Of a DNA stretch of 35,492 nucleotides, positions 8,502 through 16,545 are shown in pieces (within the stretch, counting starts at the first letter, position 1; each line of letters opens with the position of its first letter). A model generated the notes under the pieces. It had not been told where the DNA came from. It did not search any database and saw nothing but the letters and a program-made list of their open reading frames with translations. The stretch lies in contig CAMVHE010000028.1 of NCBI GenBank assembly GCA_947167215.1, forward strand, positions 1 to 35,492. The letters run 5' to 3'. Source of the stretch: an uncultured Clostridia bacterium. Lineage in GTDB: Bacteria > Bacillota > Clostridia > Christensenellales > Aristaeellaceae. The position numbers and the translations under genes were made by a program.

Positions 8502-9206
8502 ATGGCATTACTGAAAGTCGAAGATCTGCACGTGTACTATGGCAGTATTCATGCTATCAAGGGCATCTCCTTTGAAGTCAATGAAAACGAAATCGTTACT
8601 CTTATCGGCGCTAACGGTGCAGGTAAATCCACCAGTCTGAATACAATCGCAGGTCTTCTCAGGGCAAAGCATGGAACCGTCACTTTCAACGATAAAAACA
8701 TCACTGGTCAGAAAGCTAATAAAATCGTGTCACAGGGCCTTGCCCTCTGTCCTGAAGGACGTCGTGTATTCCAGCAGCTCACCGTCCGTGAAAACCTCGA
8801 AATGGGCGGCTTTACCCGTCCGGCATCTGAGCTGCAGGATAGTCTGGAGGATGTCTTCAATCGTTTTCCCCGCCTTAAGGAGAGACATAAGCAAGTTGCA
8901 GGCACTCTCTCCGGTGGTGAACAGCAAATGCTTGCCATGGGACGTGCCTTAATGAGCAAGCCCCGTCTGCTTATGCTGGATGAACCTTCCATGGGATTGG
9001 CTCCAATTCTGGTCGACCAGATTTTTGATATCATCCGTGAACTTCACGAAAGCGGAACGACCATCCTCCTGGTGGAGCAGAATGCCCAGATGGCTCTATC
9101 CATCGCCTCCCGTGCTTATGTGCTTGAAACCGGCCTCATCTCCAAATCTGGCACTGCTGATAATCTCATGCATGATGATGCTGTGCGTAAAGCCTATCTC
9201 GGATAA
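8502..9206 (+). CDS. livF: Branched-chain amino acid ABC transporter ATP-binding protein LivF
   Basis: This 234-residue protein is the second ATPase of the complex. It opens LLKVEDLHVYYGSIHAIKGISFEV. Walker A is GANGAGKST, the signature is LSGGEQQMLAMGRAL and Walker B is LLMLDEPSMGL, followed by VEQNAQMAL, all characteristic of LivF. I chose ATG 8502, two bases after the livG stop, because an AAAAGGAGG site lies just ahead at the end of livG. Earlier in-frame starts lie within livG. It is the last gene of the operon and is closed by a strong terminator. Confidence 0.95.
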   Translation: MALLKVEDLHVYYGSIHAIKGISFEVNENEIVTLIGANGAGKSTSLNTIAGLLRAKHGTVTFNDKNITGQKANKIVSQGLALCPEGRRVFQQLTVRENLEMGGFTRPASELQDSLEDVFNRFPRLKERHKQVAGTLSGGEQQMLAMGRALMSKPRLLMLDEPSMGLAPILVDQIFDIIRELHESGTTILLVEQNAQMALSIASRAYVLETGLISKSGTADNLMHDDAVRKAYLG

Positions 9207-9275
9207 TGGTTATTCTCCCCCTCCCTTTTCAGAACATATTGTTTGTTTTTCGGTTTTATTCCATCGAAATATAAC

Positions 9276-9302
9276 AAAAAGAGGCTGTTCAAGCCTCTTT
9301 TT
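9276..9302. terminator. Bidirectional intrinsic terminator after livF
   Basis: AAAAAGAGGCT (9276-9286), loop GTTCA and AGCCTCTTTTT (9292-9302) form an 11-bp stem. Its A-run and T-run let it work on both strands, as expected between the convergent livF and Cys4-protein genes. Confidence 0.88.
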
Positions 9303-9374
9303 CTGTTGAATTTCTAAATTCTCCTCATAAATCCCAGCATAATGGAACAGACGGATTCCGAATAAAGTCTATTC

Positions 9375-9791
9375 TTATTTCATTTTTCCCGTGAATACCG
9401 TCCATTTTCCTGTGAATTTCAGTTTTTCAACAATATGTCGCTCCATGCCGCAATAATCGCAGTAAAACATTCCAATCCTGTCGCCTTTCATCTTATAGAC
9501 ACACTGTTTGGGTACAAGATGGACACCGGTCCGCACATTGATGCATCTGCGGCAAGCATGTCCCATCATCGTACGATAATCCACTCTTGCCGCTTCTGTG
9601 ACTGCAGCTGGAACCGTCTTAGCCATCGATGCGACTCTTTCGGTCGGTTCGACTAGTTTAAGGTCTGGTGCCAGCTTATCATTCAATTGTCCTTCAACAG
9701 TAGTATGCTCTTTCTTGTTCTGCTCATTATCGGGCAGCTCCTGAACGATATCTTCAATCTCTCTCTGTCTTCTTTTTTTCGTATTCTCCAA
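9375..9791 (-). CDS. Small Cys4 (zinc-ribbon-like) protein of unknown function
   Basis: I do not recognise this 138-residue protein. The first 55 residues are charged and probably disordered (TKKRRQREIEDIVQE, DNEQNKKEHTTVEG). The C-terminal half carries two CxxC pairs, CRRC near residue 80 and CDYC near 111, spaced about 30 residues as in a treble-clef or zinc-ribbon fold. Metal binding is therefore likely. No membrane segment or signal is present. The start is taken as TTG at 9791-9789, with GGAGG 13 bases upstream, since the next in-frame ATG would remove 56 residues. A convincing promoter lies at 9870-9842. It stands alone, convergent with livF and downstream of the CARF gene's terminator. 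Confidence 0.65.
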   Translation of the reverse strand: MENTKKRRQREIEDIVQELPDNEQNKKEHTTVEGQLNDKLAPDLKLVEPTERVASMAKTVPAAVTEAARVDYRTMMGHACRRCINVRTGVHLVPKQCVYKMKGDRIGMFYCDYCGMERHIVEKLKFTGKWTVFTGKMK

Positions 9792-9841
9792 GAAGCAACA
9801 CCATCCTCCAGCATATGAACATCCATTTATTTATCACATCT

Positions 9842-9870
9842 ATTATATCACGCATAGAATCCATCAGCAA
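9842..9870 (-). promoter_or_regulatory. Promoter of the Cys4 protein gene
   Basis: TTGCTG (9870-9865), a 17-base spacer and a perfect TATAAT (9847-9842) on the minus strand lie about 50 bases before the proposed TTG start. This supports the gene being real. Confidence 0.7.
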
Positions 9871-10076
9871 CTCAACAATAGTTATAATACAAACTTCGTG
9901 GCTTATTTCACCTGCCTTCATCATTGTCACGTTTTAATGGAATCCTGACTGTCTCTTATTCAATCTGAAAACGAAATTAGCAGCACCGCACAAACCAGAG
10001 GTACTTCCCTTTTCCCTGTCAAGCATTCTCCTTCGTTCCTCTTTCAAAACAGCTTTTTTCGCTGTGTTTGTGCAAC
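9871..10076. other. Intergenic stretch with no recognised gene
   Basis: Together with the flanking promoter and terminator, this is part of a 441-base gene-free gap. Frames are short and have no ribosome binding sites. A copy of GCTGTGTTT at 10061-10069 can pair with the middle arm of the neighbouring terminator. Confidence 0.45.
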
Positions 10077-10105
10077 AAAAAAACACAGCAAAAAGTGCTG
10101 TGTTT
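10077..10105 (-). terminator. Intrinsic terminator of the CARF nuclease gene
   Basis: On the minus strand AAACACAGC (10105-10097), a seven-base loop and GCTGTGTTT (10089-10081) are followed by T-residues down to 10077. A third copy of the arm (10069-10061) allows an alternative hairpin with the middle arm. It lies about 130 bases past the CARF stop codon. Confidence 0.82.
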
Positions 10106-10232
10106 CAAAAAGCATCGGAAAAGCTGAGATTCACCTTTTTCCGCGTTATTCGTAAAATATGATGATGTGCAAAACCTCATTACTGCCGATGACGTACCCG
10201 AAAGAGAACTATCATAAGCAGTGTATAATGCA

Positions 10233-11405
10233 TTATCTGCCAAAGGCTTTCTGGCTTCTCAACCGAGACACCAGATGCTCCATGCTCAGGTCACGCCATT
10301 CTACAACCTCAATCCCCAGTTCGTTCGCACGGTTATGTGCTGCAGATCGGTTTTGGGAAGCCGGTGCAGATGTCACAATCATTGCACGGGATCCCTTTCC
10401 ACCGAACCGATCCCTCAATATTGCAAGCTCATTGAGTGCCTCTGTATGAATCTCACTTGTCTTACAACTGATAAAAACCGGATGGACACCGCTGATTGCC
10501 ATAACATCAATTTCATTGGTGACCGTATCACGATTCCGTGCTTTATCATTCCAGTTAACTACAGCACTTAACACAACATCATCAAAGCAACCTGCCACCA
10601 GGCATGCTTGATAAACATGCAGTTCCAGAACAGAGCCCACATCTCTCAACCAAAAGCGAACGATCTCATCCGGGAAAAGGAAGGAAACTTCTTTATCCGT
10701 TACAGAAAGGGAACGGATAAGCCCCTTCCTTTCCAAGGCCTCGAGGAAATCAGAATCCGCCTTGATATGCCGGTTATCTGCCTTGACCGTTCTTTCTCCG
10801 TTCGCCTGCAGCTTCTCGTCATTTGCAGAGGAAATTCTCTGAATATAACTGATCTGGCGGTTCCAGATCGAACGGTATTTCACATAGACCTCATAAAGCT
10901 TTTCTATTTCCTCGCCTTTGTCTGCCAGTTTCCGATTATCTTCCCTTCCCGGAAGGAGTGTACCTCCTGCCATCAGAAAACAGGATTCTGCATCCTGTTT
11001 TACCGTACACAAGACACCCCTCGCAAATGGTGCATTCTTGATTTCAAAAAAACGGTTCTTGTTGTGGCTGTAAGTAATAACAGCGGCATCACCGGAAACG
11101 CTGCCGGCAGCAAAAAGAGCTGCATCTGTGCCACCTGAAATATCTACCGTACAATCCTCATGTTTGGAAAGGGTTTCACGAAGACATTGTTCCAGGCCGC
11201 CCGCATCCATCATATTTACACCAATAAACGATAACCTTACAGAAATTCCCCGATGTTTGAAATAATGTTTCAAAGATTCCCGGATGTTTTCATCTTTTGC
11301 CACCTCAGCAGGGCAGATAAAGATGGTCTCCTCGGGACGAAACATTTCAGTCCCAAGCACATTTTCGAGCGGCCGCTCGTCATAGAGTTCAATCAGTGTC
11401 TTCAT
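10233..11405 (-). CDS. CARF-domain PD-(D/E)xK nuclease, Card1/Can2-like (DUF1887 family)
   Basis: The 390-residue protein has the Card1/Can2 layout. An N-terminal CARF-like Rossmann domain (about 1-145) carries the ligand-loop motif DISGGTDAA at 88-96. A middle helical and winged-helix-like part follows (about 160-250), then a C-terminal restriction-type nuclease core. The last shows E261, then E298-I-D300 and S313-C314-K315, the ExD...xxK pattern of PD-(D/E)xK enzymes. Family members bind cyclic oligoadenylate made by type III CRISPR complexes and then cut nucleic acid. Here no cas gene or repeat array occurs in the window, so the signal source is unknown. I chose ATG 11405 because AAGGAG sits eight bases before it; the GTG at 11423 would place that site inside the gene. 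A terminator follows. Confidence 0.85.
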   Translation of the reverse strand: MKTLIELYDERPLENVLGTEMFRPEETIFICPAEVAKDENIRESLKHYFKHRGISVRLSFIGVNMMDAGGLEQCLRETLSKHEDCTVDISGGTDAALFAAGSVSGDAAVITYSHNKNRFFEIKNAPFARGVLCTVKQDAESCFLMAGGTLLPGREDNRKLADKGEEIEKLYEVYVKYRSIWNRQISYIQRISSANDEKLQANGERTVKADNRHIKADSDFLEALERKGLIRSLSVTDKEVSFLFPDEIVRFWLRDVGSVLELHVYQACLVAGCFDDVVLSAVVNWNDKARNRDTVTNEIDVMAISGVHPVFISCKTSEIHTEALNELAILRDRFGGKGSRAMIVTSAPASQNRSAAHNRANELGIEVVEWRDLSMEHLVSRLRSQKAFGR

Positions 11406-12436
11406 TATCCGTTCTCCTTGCACTTAATTATCGTAAGAACACGCATTCCATAATTGTATTCTGTCATTGCCTGGTACAGATTAAAAAGTCAAAGCCTCTT
11501 CGTGAGGTTAATCTTTTAAACATTGTAATACCGTTGAACACTCCCCCGCAGCAGTCCGTCTGTCCTGATGTTATGACGTTCATTTTAAAAATGGTACATA
11601 CCGGAGCCATTTTATGAATATTCCTATTCTCCTGTTTCCATTATGCGAAATGGATGCCGGCAATATTGCTCAACTGGGTATTTTTCTATTCATGCAGTAA
11701 TCATAATCCATCTTTATTACCATTACAAGGTGTATCCGCAAGGAAATATGATATTCCAGCAAATACTTCCTTCTTTGGAGATCTTTAGGAAAACCCTTTA
11801 CAGCTGTAGCGTCCACTCTCCTTTCAGGAATGCCTTTCTGCGAAACAGATCCGCCAAATACAAACTACAGCACAACCTTCATCAAATGGATTTTCCCGAA
11901 AGAGAAACACCGTGCTTCATCCACCAAATCGTCTAAAGTCTTCCGTTTTGCAGGAAAAAACAGAGCCCCTTTTGTGCCCTTCATCAGATTTGAAGACTGC
12001 TTATTGTCACTCTATTCTTTTTCTGCTATACTACAAAAGGTTTTCACGGTTTTCCCTGTGATGTAATGCAATAAACGCTGCCTTGAATTATCCGGGGCAA
12101 ACAAGTAACTCCTGCACTGTTTTCCTTCGTAGCTGCAGACAATTGCAGGATGATTCCTATACTGACTTTGAAAACTGTCCGCCTGCATAATCCCGTTTCC
12201 GGTTGTGTCTTTTTTCGAGAGAATGCGTTGATCATTTTGAATCCTATCGTGTAATTTTTCTGTACTTATCTGAGATATGGAACCATTGATGCATATGCGA
12301 TAAAGAACGCCTTTTCTCCAACTGCCGGATTCATTTCATTTATTGTTTTATACAGGCGTCTCATCCAATCGTGTTATTGCAGCGTTTATTCTCTCTCTGA
12401 TCTACCGTGTTTCACATGGACAGGCAATTCCCCTTC
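11406..12436. other. About 1 kb AT-rich stretch without recognisable genes, between divergent nuclease genes
   Basis: The region lies between the starts of the CARF nuclease and the NYN protein. Open frames reach 97 codons at most, are cysteine- and serine-rich like random translation and lack Shine-Dalgarno sites. I found no tandem repeat, tRNA or known riboswitch motif. A short hairpin with a T-rich flank occurs near 11493-11516. It may be decayed sequence, long leaders or an undescribed RNA; nothing in it decides between these. Confidence 0.4.
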
Positions 12437-12458
12437 CCTTCTTTATGATAAAAGAAGG
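12437..12458 (+). promoter_or_regulatory. Inverted repeat just upstream of the NYN gene
   Basis: CCTTCTTT (12437-12444) and AAAGAAGG (12451-12458) are a perfect 8-bp inverted repeat with a six-base centre, 20 bases ahead of the AGGAGG site. It could be an operator or a leader hairpin. No convincing -35/-10 pair was found nearby. Confidence 0.4.
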
Positions 12459-12494
12459 CTTCTCTTCGACCACAAATCAGGAGGAATGACCATT

Positions 12495-14111
12495 TTGAAT
12501 CTCGCAATCCTTATTGATGCAGAAAATGTGATGCCCTCTTTTGCAGATCAGATTTTCGAACACGCAAAATCTCTTGGTACAATTGTTGCCAAGGAGATTT
12601 ATGGAACAGCGCAGGCATTGAACACCTGGGTTGCCCCTGTTCTTCGCTATGCAATCCATCCAAATCTGACTATTCGGGCATCCAAGGGAAAAAATTCATC
12701 CGATATCTCTCTCGTCATCGGATGTATGGATCTTATGACACGCAGTGATCTGAATGCAATGATTATTGCCTCTTCCGACTCCGATTTTTCTTCACTCTCC
12801 GTACGTCTTCGTAATGCCGGTATCGAAGTTATCGGAATGGGTACGGACAAAGCCAATGAACTGTGGCGTACCGCATGTACAAGCTTCGTTGTATTTCAGT
12901 CTAAGAGTACAGCCAAAGCCTCACCTGCCACTGTTATTCCATCCTCTCGGCCTCAGCCGGCCGCTCCACAGTCCTCTGTTTCTTCCAAACCCACGATTCC
13001 ACAACCTGCACCGATCGCAGTTTCTCAAACAGTGCAGGTACAGCCTTCCAAGCCTGTACCGTCTGCACCCCTGAATCCTCCCAAGGAATCAACTCCTGCT
13101 GCAGGAAAGGCACAGGGCTCATCCGGTCAACAGAATGGACACCGCAAACCGATAGCAGACACGCATGCAGGGCGACTGCAAGTTATCAAACAGTTCATAA
13201 CAGAGCAATTGCAGTCTGCAGGCGGCAGAATGCTGACCACCACATTGTTCAGTTCCCTGAACAGCCTTCCTGAATATCGTTTCGACCAGCAGAAATCAAA
13301 ACGTCGTCCGCTCAATTATCTGACACGACAGTATAATGATGTGTTTGTCTTTGAAGAAAAGGAAGGCCAGACGTACATTGAGCTGCCCAGTTTTGCTGTC
13401 TCGGAAGCTTCAAAGCCGGATGCAAAGAGAACGGCTTCTGACAAAGCTGCGGAAAAGAAAGAAGCATCCATTTCAGCAAAAGAGATGGAGAAGGAAGCAG
13501 AAACTGCAACGTCTGAAATCGAATCCTTCCAGAATAAAGAGGAAAATGCTCTCCCGACCAATGAAGCTGAAGATCAGTCCTCTCAGTCCTCTCCTTCTGG
13601 GGAACCTGTAAAGGACGCCAGGGAAAGCGAGGATTCTGCCAGCATTCCATCTTCGGAAGAGGAAAAGACATCTCCTCTCGAAACTTCAGATTCAGAATTC
13701 TCTCAGTCCGATTCTTCTCCCGCTTACAGCAATCCTGTAAATGCAGAAGAGAATCCTCCCGTCGAAGAAGATAACCAGCTGGAAGAAGAGCCATTTGAGA
13801 ATAGCAAGGCTGTTTCCGAATCAGGCTCTGCGGAAATCGCCATGCAGCCTGAAAATGCCGCAGCTTCGGTGGCAGAACCTCAGATTCCTGCAGAAAACGC
13901 AGATACAGAGCCGGCAGAATCCCACGAAACGGATCCGCTTCAGCTGTTACTGGATGCAGGTTTTCCCCCGGAAGATGCTCCTGTTGTCGTCAGTATCTTC
14001 AATGAGAGTTCCTCTCTGCGGGTTGCCTACAATAAACTCCGTTCTCGTTTCGGCAACAACCTTGGCCGTGATTATTACTATAAGGTAAAAGAAATTGCAG
14101 GGCAGCAGTGA
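12495..14111 (+). CDS. NYN-domain (LabA/DUF88-type) RNase-like protein with LOTUS-like segment
   Basis: The N-terminal 140 residues are a NYN/PIN-like metal-dependent RNase domain. Counted from the ATG at 12486, the acidic residues are D11 (AILIDAEN), D73 (KNSSDISL) and D98/D100 (SSDSDF). A proline/serine/glutamine-rich linker follows. Then comes a segment at about 227-300 (GRLQVIKQFITEQL ... PLNYLTRQYNDVFVF) that resembles an OST-HTH/LOTUS RNA-binding domain, a 170-residue acidic, serine-rich linker, and a helical C-terminal module (about 482-541, LLLDAGFPPEDAPVV ... YYYKVKEIAG). RNA processing or decay is likely. The AGGAGG (12479-12484) is one base from the ATG but ten from the in-frame TTG at 12495, which I prefer as start; ATG adds three residues. 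The stop codon lies in the loop of the terminator. Confidence 0.85.
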   Translation: MNLAILIDAENVMPSFADQIFEHAKSLGTIVAKEIYGTAQALNTWVAPVLRYAIHPNLTIRASKGKNSSDISLVIGCMDLMTRSDLNAMIIASSDSDFSSLSVRLRNAGIEVIGMGTDKANELWRTACTSFVVFQSKSTAKASPATVIPSSRPQPAAPQSSVSSKPTIPQPAPIAVSQTVQVQPSKPVPSAPLNPPKESTPAAGKAQGSSGQQNGHRKPIADTHAGRLQVIKQFITEQLQSAGGRMLTTTLFSSLNSLPEYRFDQQKSKRRPLNYLTRQYNDVFVFEEKEGQTYIELPSFAVSEASKPDAKRTASDKAAEKKEASISAKEMEKEAETATSEIESFQNKEENALPTNEAEDQSSQSSPSGEPVKDARESEDSASIPSSEEEKTSPLETSDSEFSQSDSSPAYSNPVNAEENPPVEEDNQLEEEPFENSKAVSESGSAEIAMQPENAAASVAEPQIPAENADTEPAESHETDPLQLLLDAGFPPEDAPVVVSIFNESSSLRVAYNKLRSRFGNNLGRDYYYKVKEIAGQQ

Positions 14112-14125
14112 TGCTGCTCTTTTTT
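14100..14125 (+). terminator. Intrinsic terminator of the NYN gene, containing its stop codon
   Basis: GGGCAGCA (14100-14107), loop GTGA and TGCTGCTC (14112-14119) precede six Ts (14120-14125). The loop contains the TGA stop (14109-14111), so the last codons form the left arm and ribosome passage could affect termination. Confidence 0.9.
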
Positions 14126-14450
14126 GAGCTTACTTTGAATAGCGATAAACGCACCTGTTAGCTTCTTACTTTTTGGTTGCTGGCTTACGAAGTGACGGAG
14201 TAATTCAGGGACAGTTATCGCCAGATATTCCACGTTGCACATCTGATATGTCATCGAATAATTGCCCCAGTTTCTCATCCATATTTGCCCACCTTCGCTC
14301 ATGAATACTTGGTCCACCAACTCACAAATCCAAGGTCTTTTGACTTCAGCTCCTGTTCTTCGGTCTGATCAGAAGAACGTATTTCACGGAAAAACTGGGA
14401 GATAAACAGGGAGATTCTGAAACCTATATGATTATTTCTCCATTTCTTTA
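14126..14450. other. Intergenic stretch with no recognised gene
   Basis: The 325 bases between two terminators hold no gene I can support. Minus-strand frames of 80 codons have no family resemblance. The 13-base word ATTTGCCCACCTT occurs at 14283-14295 and again at 14540-14552, possibly by chance. Confidence 0.4.
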
Positions 14451-14490
14451 GAAAAAGGGTCCTGCCATGCAAATGACAAAACCCTTTTTC
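14451..14490. terminator. Terminator-like hairpin after the DUF362/DJ-1 operon
   Basis: GAAAAAGGGT (14451-14460) and ACCCTTTTTC (14481-14490) form a perfect 10-bp stem around a 20-base loop. T-rich arms make it usable on both strands; it would end the leftward DUF362/DJ-1 transcript. Confidence 0.7.
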
Positions 14491-14626
14491 TTCATATTCA
14501 GATATAACTTTCCAGAAAACGGAAAACTTCGATGCGAGCATTTGCCCACCTTGCTTCGATGGGATAATTATCTTGTCAGCAATCTTTCTGATATCGCTTC
14601 CATCAGATTACCCGTTATGCCTTATC

Positions 14627-15175
14627 TCAACCTCTGTAACAGATCGCTTCTGCGACCTTGGCAGCTGTCTCATTATCTACCAGGACCTTTATCAATTCCA
14701 GTGCGAAAGGAATAGCAGCTCCAAGCGCCTGACCAGTAATAATATTGCCGGAAACGGCTACACTTTTTCCTGTTACATTCGCACCCGCCATCTTGCCTTC
14801 AAAGGCCGTATGACAGGTCGCATCTTTTCCTTCCAGCATTCCTAGCCCGGCAAGTATGCTCGGTGCGGCACATATAGCCGCAACATAGCGATTTTTCGCA
14901 AAAGAAAGACACTGCGATTTTACGATATCATGTTCTCCGAGGTACGCTGTCCCCGGCATTCCTCCAGGAAGAATCACCATATCTGCTTTACCATAATCCA
15001 CGTTTTCCGCCAGCGTATCTGCCAGAATCGTAATATGGTGAGAAGAAACGATCTCTTTTCTTCCCATAATGGAAGCTGTAATAACTTCAACACCGGCACG
15101 GCGAAGAAGATCGACTACAAGAAGACCTTCACATTCCTCAAAGCCATCGGCCAAAAACACGATTGCCTGACTCAT
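14627..15175 (-). CDS. DJ-1/PfpI family protein (YajL/ThiJ-like)
   Basis: This 182-residue protein matches the DJ-1 single-domain length. It opens with AIVFLADGFEECEGL, in which E14 or E16 is the conserved acidic partner. The nucleophile elbow AAICAAPSIL places C102 at the catalytic position, and the DMVILPGGMPG motif is present. Family members are small thiol hydrolases or redox-sensitive chaperones (glyoxalase III/deglycase activities have been reported for relatives, with debate). It is probably cytoplasmic. GGAGGA precedes the ATG. It follows the DUF362 gene by 56 bases in the same direction, so the pair likely shares the promoter at 16518-16490. Confidence 0.92.
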   Translation of the reverse strand: MSQAIVFLADGFEECEGLLVVDLLRRAGVEVITASIMGRKEIVSSHHITILADTLAENVDYGKADMVILPGGMPGTAYLGEHDIVKSQCLSFAKNRYVAAICAAPSILAGLGMLEGKDATCHTAFEGKMAGANVTGKSVAVSGNIITGQALGAAIPFALELIKVLVDNETAAKVAEAICYRG

Positions 15176-15231
15176 CTCGTCTTTCCTCCAATAGGTTCAA
15201 TTCCATTTCCGCTCAGAAAACAACAGTGCTC

Positions 15232-16302
15232 TTACTGTTGATTAAGCGATGCCTGAGCTGCCTCAAGGGCTGCAAGTGCCTTATTGCGCCGTTCCGCAAC
15301 AATCGGAAGTTCTACGAATGGCTCAACACCTTCCACCGCATCAGCGGGCTGAATACGGGCATCCATATGATCCACATCCAGAAGGATATACCGCCGGTTT
15401 CCCATGCCCAGCTCTTCCATATAGGAAAGCTGGCGATGTCCATGCCGGCTTTCTATTCTCTCACGCATCGATGCGCCGTCAGTCTCTGAGAGTGCATAGA
15501 TCATGTCCACACAGGCCTGATCTACTGCAAGAATGTCCGTTGAAGCCAGAATGCCGATGTTAGGTGTTACCACCTTTTCCGCAAGGCATCCTTCACAGTC
15601 ACAGGAGACAGAAATATTGCGCATCACATTCACAAAACAAATCTGTTTGCCAAAATGATCAACCGTTGCTTTGCAGGACTCCGTCATGCGTTCCATGAGC
15701 TCTTCCTCTGCAATACTCCATTGATCATCGCTGCCCTCCCGCTGATGGATTGCTTTCTTTCCAATTTTACCATCCGCACAGCCGATACCTATATTTTTAT
15801 TACTTCCACCGAATCCGCCCATAGTATGCCCTTTGAAATGGGTCAGAACGACCAGGGAGTCATACGTCGGTAAGGTCTTGCCGACAGTCATATGGTCAAA
15901 CCATTTTCCGCCTTTAACGGGCAATTCCGTTGTACCTTCTGAATCAGTGATATCCACCGGGCAGAAGGTCCATCCATTGACCTTCAGGGTTTCAAGATGC
16001 TTTTCCGTGGTATCGCGGTCCCCTTCATAGAAAGTATTCGTTTCTACAATGGTTGCATCATGGAGTTCGTTCCTTACCAAATACTCAATCCAGTCATGCG
16101 GTATAAAATTCGGACCATACTGCTCTCCGGTATGGAGTTTGATGGCTATTTTCCCTGTAATATGTCCGTTAACTCTGTCAACCATCTTCTTCAGGCCTTC
16201 CGGGGACAGATCTCTCGTAAAATATACAATGGATTCATTGCCTTTACGTTCATCATAGGTTACATAACGCTCTCCACCAGACCCTGGCATCACTTGATTC
16301 AT
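15232..16302 (-). CDS. DUF362 family protein
   Basis: The 356-residue protein matches the DUF362 family: KIAIKLHTGEQYGPNFI near the start, a central SLVVLTHFKGHTMGGFGGSNKNIGIGCADGKIGK and a later CDCEGC followed by GILASTDILAVDQACVDM. The CxCxxC-like cluster suggests metal or Fe-S binding, but the two-ferredoxin domain found in many relatives is absent. No biochemical function is firmly established for the family, so I assign none. There is no signal peptide. The ATG has a strong AAAGGAAAGAGGAGA site and is preceded by a leader of about 180 bases with its own promoter. DJ-1 follows in the operon. Confidence 0.88.
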   Translation of the reverse strand: MNQVMPGSGGERYVTYDERKGNESIVYFTRDLSPEGLKKMVDRVNGHITGKIAIKLHTGEQYGPNFIPHDWIEYLVRNELHDATIVETNTFYEGDRDTTEKHLETLKVNGWTFCPVDITDSEGTTELPVKGGKWFDHMTVGKTLPTYDSLVVLTHFKGHTMGGFGGSNKNIGIGCADGKIGKKAIHQREGSDDQWSIAEEELMERMTESCKATVDHFGKQICFVNVMRNISVSCDCEGCLAEKVVTPNIGILASTDILAVDQACVDMIYALSETDGASMRERIESRHGHRQLSYMEELGMGNRRYILLDVDHMDARIQPADAVEGVEPFVELPIVAERRNKALAALEAAQASLNQQ

Positions 16303-16483
16303 TTTATCTCTCCTCTTTCCTTTTTATGACCTCGTTGGGACTCATTACCCCCATTGCAGGATAATAATCAGCATGCTTTAATCAGCGGGACTGCGTGCCC
16401 GACTTTATGCGAATACCCGACCTCCTCCTTCATTGCTGGCGCCTGTGATATTCGCAAGAACGTGAGTAGAACATCCCCGGTCT
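16303..16483 (-). promoter_or_regulatory. Long, possibly structured 5' leader of the DUF362 operon
   Basis: The transcript should begin near 16483, giving about 180 untranslated bases. The leader has an 8-bp inverted repeat TGCGAATA/TATTCGCA around a 40-base loop containing GGAGGAGG. It also holds two GTCGGG copies with a complementary GTCCCG, and a GGG/CCC pair near its end. A 21-codon frame (MKEEVGYSHK...) starts at the ATG before GGAGGAGG. It matches no riboswitch class I can recall. Confidence 0.35.
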
Positions 16484-16489
16484 CTGAAT

Positions 16490-16518
16490 ATTATAACATA
16501 TTTGATTGATCCAATCAA
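16490..16518 (-). promoter_or_regulatory. Promoter of the DUF362/DJ-1 operon with overlapping palindrome
   Basis: TTGATT (16518-16513), a 17-base spacer and TATAAT (16495-16490) form the promoter. TTTGATTG-3-CAATCAAA (16501-16519), an 8-bp perfect inverted repeat, covers the -35 box and part of the spacer, so a regulator binding here would be expected to block RNA polymerase. Confidence 0.7.
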
Positions 16519-16545
16519 AACACAGCAAATGCTGAATAACGATGA

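Noticed and set aside
7618..8508. 296-codon minus-strand open frame
   Set aside because: It is antisense to livG, which has all ABC ATPase motifs.
11643..12066. Two overlapping plus-strand frames of 78 and 97 codons in the gene-free spacer
   Set aside because: They lack Shine-Dalgarno sites, have random-like composition and match no family I know.
14283..14552. 13-base direct repeat ATTTGCCCACCTT flanking 244 bases, as a remnant of a mobile element
   Set aside because: No transposase trace or inverted ends were found between the copies, and one repeat of this length can be coincidence.
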